Assembly: GCA_017557715.1 (NCBI GenBank)
Contig: JAFYYE010000459.1
Span: forward strand, 1-9,225
Direction: 5' to 3'
Source: Pseudobutyrivibrio sp.
Lineage (GTDB): Bacteria; Bacillota; Clostridia; Lachnospirales; Lachnospiraceae
Length of the DNA: 9,225 bases
Made by a program: the position numbers and the translations under genes. Below are positions 7,277-9,225 of this stretch, in pieces. The notes beneath the pieces are model-generated. The model was given only the letters and a program-made list of their open reading frames with translations. It ran no database searches and was not told where the DNA came from. Every line of letters begins with the position of its first letter. The first letter of the stretch is position 1.

Positions 7277-7313
7277 CTCATATTCACATAATACACTAAT
7301 TGTAAGCAATTAG
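7277..7313 (-). promoter_or_regulatory. Probable MATE promoter with an 18-bp palindromic operator
   Basis: CTAATTG (7296-7302), TAAG, CAATTAG (7307-7313) form a perfect 7+4+7 dyad. On the minus strand two overlapping promoter readings exist: TTGCTT (7304-7309) with TGAATA (7281-7286), or TTACAA (7300-7305) with TATGAG (7277-7282), each with a 17-nt spacer. In either case the palindrome covers the -35 box. The size and symmetry suit a MarR-type repressor, a family that often controls efflux pumps, but no regulator gene is in the window. Confidence 0.5.
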
Positions 7314-7331
7314 ATAGAATAATCTACTTAT

Positions 7332-7363
7332 AAAAAAAGACCTAGGATATAAATCCTAGGTCT
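7332..7363 (-). terminator. Rho-independent terminator of the rpsD-rpoA-rplQ operon
   Basis: An 11-bp stem (AGACCTAGGAT at 7338-7348 with ATCCTAGGTCT at 7353-7363) with a 4-nt loop is followed on the minus strand by a run of T from 7337 to 7332. It begins 13 nt after the rplQ stop codon and marks the end of the ribosomal-protein operon. Confidence 0.92.
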
Positions 7364-7376
7364 AGAAAGTCATATA

Positions 7377-7901
7377 TTAAACTAACTCAAGAACAACTTC
7401 CATAGCTGCATCGCCCTTACGTGGTCCGATCTTAACGATACGTGTGTAACCACCCTTGCGATCAACATACTTTGGAGCGATCTCATCGAATACGAAGTTA
7501 GCCATGTCAACCTTGTGTGACTCTGACTTCTTTGTACCCTTAGCTGTTGGAGTGTAAAGAACCTGCATCATCTGACGACGAGCGTGAAGTCTTGAAGCTG
7601 AATCCTTCTTGATCTTCTTGTCTACTGTATCGTATACAGTAACCTTCTTGCCATCAACAACTTCCTTTACTCTCTTACCATCTTTATCCTTGCGAGCTAC
7701 CTTAGCCTGAACTGTAACTTCTTCGAAGTTATCCTTTTCCTTGATACCAAGTGTAATGATGTGCTCTGCAATCTTCTTTACTTCCTTAGCCTTAGCTTCA
7801 GTTGTAACGATCTTTCCGTGATAAAGAAGCTCAGTTACCTGATTTCTTAAAAGTGCTTTTCTCTGTGAAGATGTTCTGCTTAACTTTCTGTACTTTGCCA
7901 T
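7377..7901 (-). CDS. rplQ: Large ribosomal subunit protein bL17, with lineage-type insertion
   Basis: bL17 is a component of the 50S subunit near the peptide exit tunnel. The N-terminus MAKYRKLSRTSSQRKALLRN and the C-terminus GGYTRIVKIGPRKGDAAMEVVLELV are conserved. The protein is 174 residues against about 120 in Bacillus subtilis. The extra length is mainly a Lys/Glu/Val-rich insertion at about 53-100, between ITLG and SRLHARRQ. Related Clostridia are believed to have similarly long bL17 proteins. The start is the ATG at 7899-7901, preceded by AAGGAG at 7909-7914; an in-frame GTG at 7926-7928 is rejected because it lies inside an upstream hairpin and lacks a ribosome binding site. It is the last gene of the operon, followed by a strong terminator and preceded by an unusual two-hairpin element. 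Confidence 0.97.
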   Translation of the reverse strand: MAKYRKLSRTSSQRKALLRNQVTELLYHGKIVTTEAKAKEVKKIAEHIITLGIKEKDNFEEVTVQAKVARKDKDGKRVKEVVDGKKVTVYDTVDKKIKKDSASRLHARRQMMQVLYTPTAKGTKKSESHKVDMANFVFDEIAPKYVDRKGGYTRIVKIGPRKGDAAMEVVLELV

Positions 7902-7923
7902 TTCTTTTCTCCTTAAAACTGGC

Positions 7924-8007
7924 GTCACAGGTGCTCATCGGACTTACCCCGTAACTTGATTGATGGAAAGGCATCCGCGAATGTGCTCATCGGACTTATC
8001 ATTCACG
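7924..8007 (-). ncRNA. Candidate structured RNA: two tandem hairpins with identical loops upstream of rplQ
   Basis: Two hairpins lie between rpoA and rplQ. In minus-strand RNA the first pairs CGUGAAUG (8007-8000) with CAUUCGCG (7983-7976); the second pairs GUUACGGG (7955-7948) with CCUGUGAC (7931-7924). Each has a 16-nt loop, A or G followed by the identical UAAGUCCGAUGAGCA. The stems share little sequence yet both pair over 8 bp, with one and two G-U pairs respectively. Those G-U pairs would be C-A mismatches on the plus strand, so the structure belongs to the operon transcript. A 20-nt linker joins them and can form a small 4-bp hairpin (GAUG/CAUC). The second hairpin ends 9 nt before the rplQ Shine-Dalgarno, suggesting translational control of rplQ or an RNA-binding protein site. 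I do not recognise the family. Confidence 0.65.
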
Positions 8008-8037
8008 TATTATTTCCTGTTACTTTATATAGGCGAT

Positions 8038-8997
8038 TTAGTCCTCAATTAATCTAAGTGAAAGACCAAGCTCGCTAAGCTTCTGCTCTACTTCTTCCAT
8101 AGACTTGCGACCAAGGTTACGAACCTTCATCATGTCATCTGGTGACTTGTCGCAAAGCTCTGCTACTGTGTTGATACCAGCTCTCTTTAAGCAGTTGTAT
8201 GAACGAACTGAAAGCTCAAGCTCATCAATGCTCATCTCAAGAGTCTTACCTGTTGTATCATCAGGCTTATCAGCGATAACGCTGAGATCCTGAGCAGCCT
8301 CTGAAAGATTTACGAATAAATTAAGGTGCTCGCTGAGTACCTTTGCTGCCATAGAAACGGCCTCATCAGGACCCATAGTACCATTTGTATATACATCAAG
8401 TGTAAGCTTGTCATAATCTGTAACCTGGCCTACACGAGTGTCTTCAACTGTCATATTTACACGCTCAACTGGTGTGTAAATTGAGTCAACTGCAATCTTG
8501 CCGATTGGAGTATCTGGAGTCTTATTCTTGTCTGCTGAAATATAACCACGGTTCTTTGTGATTGTAAGCTCCATGTAAAGCTTGCAATCATTACCACCAT
8601 TAAGGTGTGCAATAACAAGATCAGGGTTAATAATCTCGATATCAGAGTCAACCTGGATATCGGCAGCTGTAACAACTCCCTCGCCCTCGAACTCGATATA
8701 TGCTGTCTTTGGCTCATCTGAACTACTATTATTTCTAATAGCAAGTTCCTTGATATTCATAACGATTTCTGTAACGTCTTCCTTAACACCTGGGATGGCA
8801 CTAAACTCATGAAGAACGCCCTCAATCTTAATCTGGCTAACTGCAGCTCCTGGCAGAGATGAAAGCATAATTCTACGGAGAGAATTGCCAAGTGTTATAC
8901 CATAACCTCTCTCGAGTGGTTCTACAACAAATCTGCCGTATTTTTTGTCCTCAGAAATCTCAGCGATTTCTATATTTGGGTTTTCAAAATTTAACAC
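8038..8997 (-). CDS. rpoA: DNA-directed RNA polymerase alpha subunit
   Basis: The alpha subunit dimerises to start RNA polymerase assembly, and its C-terminal domain contacts UP elements and activators. The 319 residues show the N-terminal domain (RFVVEPLERGYGITLGNSLRR near residue 22, then SSLPGAAVSQIKIEGVLHEF), an acidic linker near 235-250, and the alpha-CTD with VRSYNCLKRAGI, including an arginine at residue 265 that matches the DNA-contacting Arg265 of E. coli. The start is GTG at 8995-8997, with AAGGAGG at 9005-9011 seven nt upstream; an overlapping ATG at 9000-9002 is out of frame and followed at once by TAG. It lies between rpsD and rplQ, the normal Firmicutes order, but two hairpins separate it from rpsD. 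Confidence 0.98.
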   Translation of the reverse strand: MLNFENPNIEIAEISEDKKYGRFVVEPLERGYGITLGNSLRRIMLSSLPGAAVSQIKIEGVLHEFSAIPGVKEDVTEIVMNIKELAIRNNSSSDEPKTAYIEFEGEGVVTAADIQVDSDIEIINPDLVIAHLNGGNDCKLYMELTITKNRGYISADKNKTPDTPIGKIAVDSIYTPVERVNMTVEDTRVGQVTDYDKLTLDVYTNGTMGPDEAVSMAAKVLSEHLNLFVNLSEAAQDLSVIADKPDDTTGKTLEMSIDELELSVRSYNCLKRAGINTVAELCDKSPDDMMKVRNLGRKSMEEVEQKLSELGLSLRLIED

Positions 8998-9031
8998 TAC
9001 ATTGCCTCCTTAATATAATGTGCTAGACTCT

Positions 9032-9060
9032 AAAAAACAGAATATTTTAAAAATATTCTG
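9032..9060 (-). terminator. Terminator-like hairpin between rpsD and rpoA
   Basis: CAGAATATT (9038-9046) pairs with AATATTCTG (9052-9060), extendable by one A-T pair, and is followed on the minus strand by six T (9037-9032). It has the form of an intrinsic terminator or attenuator but is AT-rich and so probably partial. It ends about 34 nt before the rpoA start codon, and no usable promoter fits between it and rpoA. It may lower rpoA and rplQ expression relative to the upstream ribosomal-protein genes. Confidence 0.55.
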
Positions 9061-9097
9061 AATCTGCTTATGCCGTATAGAAAAATTTTAACAAATC

Positions 9098-9132
9098 GCA
9101 CTTATACAAGCAAGCTTGTATAAGTGCTTTTT
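9098..9132 (+). terminator. 13-bp hairpin with T-tract on the plus strand, after rpsD
   Basis: GCACTTATACAAG (9098-9110) and CTTGTATAAGTGC (9115-9127) form a perfect 13-bp stem with a CAAG loop, followed on the plus strand by TTTTT (9128-9132). On the minus strand the stem is followed by GATTTGTTAAAATTTTT, a poor U-tract. By form it terminates plus-strand transcripts, though no plus-strand gene is near. It may block antisense transcription into rpsD or act as a processing stem in the operon mRNA. Confidence 0.5.
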
Positions 9133-9153
9133 GTAAGAATTTACTAAATTTAA

Positions 9154-9225
9154 TTATTTTGAATATAACTCGACGATAAGCATCTCGTCTACAGGAACAT
9201 CAATCTGCTCTCTGTTAGGAAGCTC
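9154..9225 (-). CDS. rpsD: Small ribosomal subunit protein uS4, C-terminal 23 residues (runs off right edge)
   Basis: The partial frame ends LPNREQ..., DEMLIVELYSK and TAA, matching the conserved C-terminus of uS4 (in Bacillus subtilis LPERSELPAEINEQLIVEFYSK). uS4 binds 16S rRNA early in 30S assembly and in some bacteria represses its own operon. Its position directly upstream of rpoA is the usual Clostridia arrangement and supports the call despite the short length. The rest of the gene lies beyond base 9225. Confidence 0.9.
   Translation of the reverse strand, partial: ELPNREQIDVPVDEMLIVELYSK

Noticed and set aside
7902..7928. Longer bL17 start (MTPVLRRKE extension) from GTG at 7926-7928
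   Set aside because: The GTG sits in the 3' arm of the second hairpin, lacks a ribosome binding site, and the extension is not part of bL17. The ATG at 7899-7901 has AAGGAG at a proper distance.
7926..8003. A 25-codon small ORF reading through the rpoA-rplQ gap (MISPMSTF..., minus strand)
   Set aside because: It has only a weak, distant Shine-Dalgarno, and the region is better explained by paired stems with repeated loops.
9005..9040. A promoter for rpoA with TATATT (9012-9017) as -10
   Set aside because: The -35 (CTGTTT) is poor and transcription would start inside the rpoA ribosome binding site, so it could not give a translatable message.

Overview
The window is an ordinary low-GC Firmicutes chromosome segment with every gene on the minus strand, so transcription runs from high to low coordinates. 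The rpsD-rpoA-rplQ order, the long bL17 with an internal insertion, the FtsH sequence and the use of TAA at every terminal stop suggest a Lachnospiraceae member (Butyrivibrio/Pseudobutyrivibrio-like). That placement is inferred from memory of these families and was not tested by a search. No mobile element, CRISPR array, tRNA or rRNA is visible, and no gap between genes exceeds 300 bases.

Layout in order of transcription: (1) 9225-7332 is the tail of the ribosomal-protein operon: the rpsD C-terminus, a hairpin-rich gap, rpoA (GTG start), a 136-nt gap holding two tandem hairpins with identical loops, rplQ and a strong terminator. (2) 7313-5858 is a MATE-family efflux gene with its own promoter region, which carries an 18-bp palindrome. 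(3) 5809-2884 is a three-gene ABC importer operon: a lipoprotein binding protein, a permease and an ATPase, of the COG2984/COG4120/COG1101 (TrpXYZ-like) type. It has a clear sigma-A promoter, an intercistronic hairpin and a terminator. The ATPase reading frame is broken by an in-frame TGA inside its ABC signature. (4) 2792-1 holds ftsH and then uvrC after a 3-nt gap; uvrC runs off the left edge. ftsH is interrupted by an in-frame TAG exactly between its membrane anchor and its AAA+/protease part, with an ATG one codon later.

The strongest unexplained signal is the rpoA-rplQ intergenic element: two hairpins whose 8-bp stems differ in sequence but keep pairing, each with the same 15-nt loop sequence. 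The G-U pairs in both stems pair only in minus-strand RNA, which matches the direction of the operon. This looks like a structured RNA or a two-site protein-binding element next to the rplQ ribosome binding site. The two nonsense codons are the second point of interest. They may be assembly or sequencing errors or real mutations; codon reassignment is not supported.
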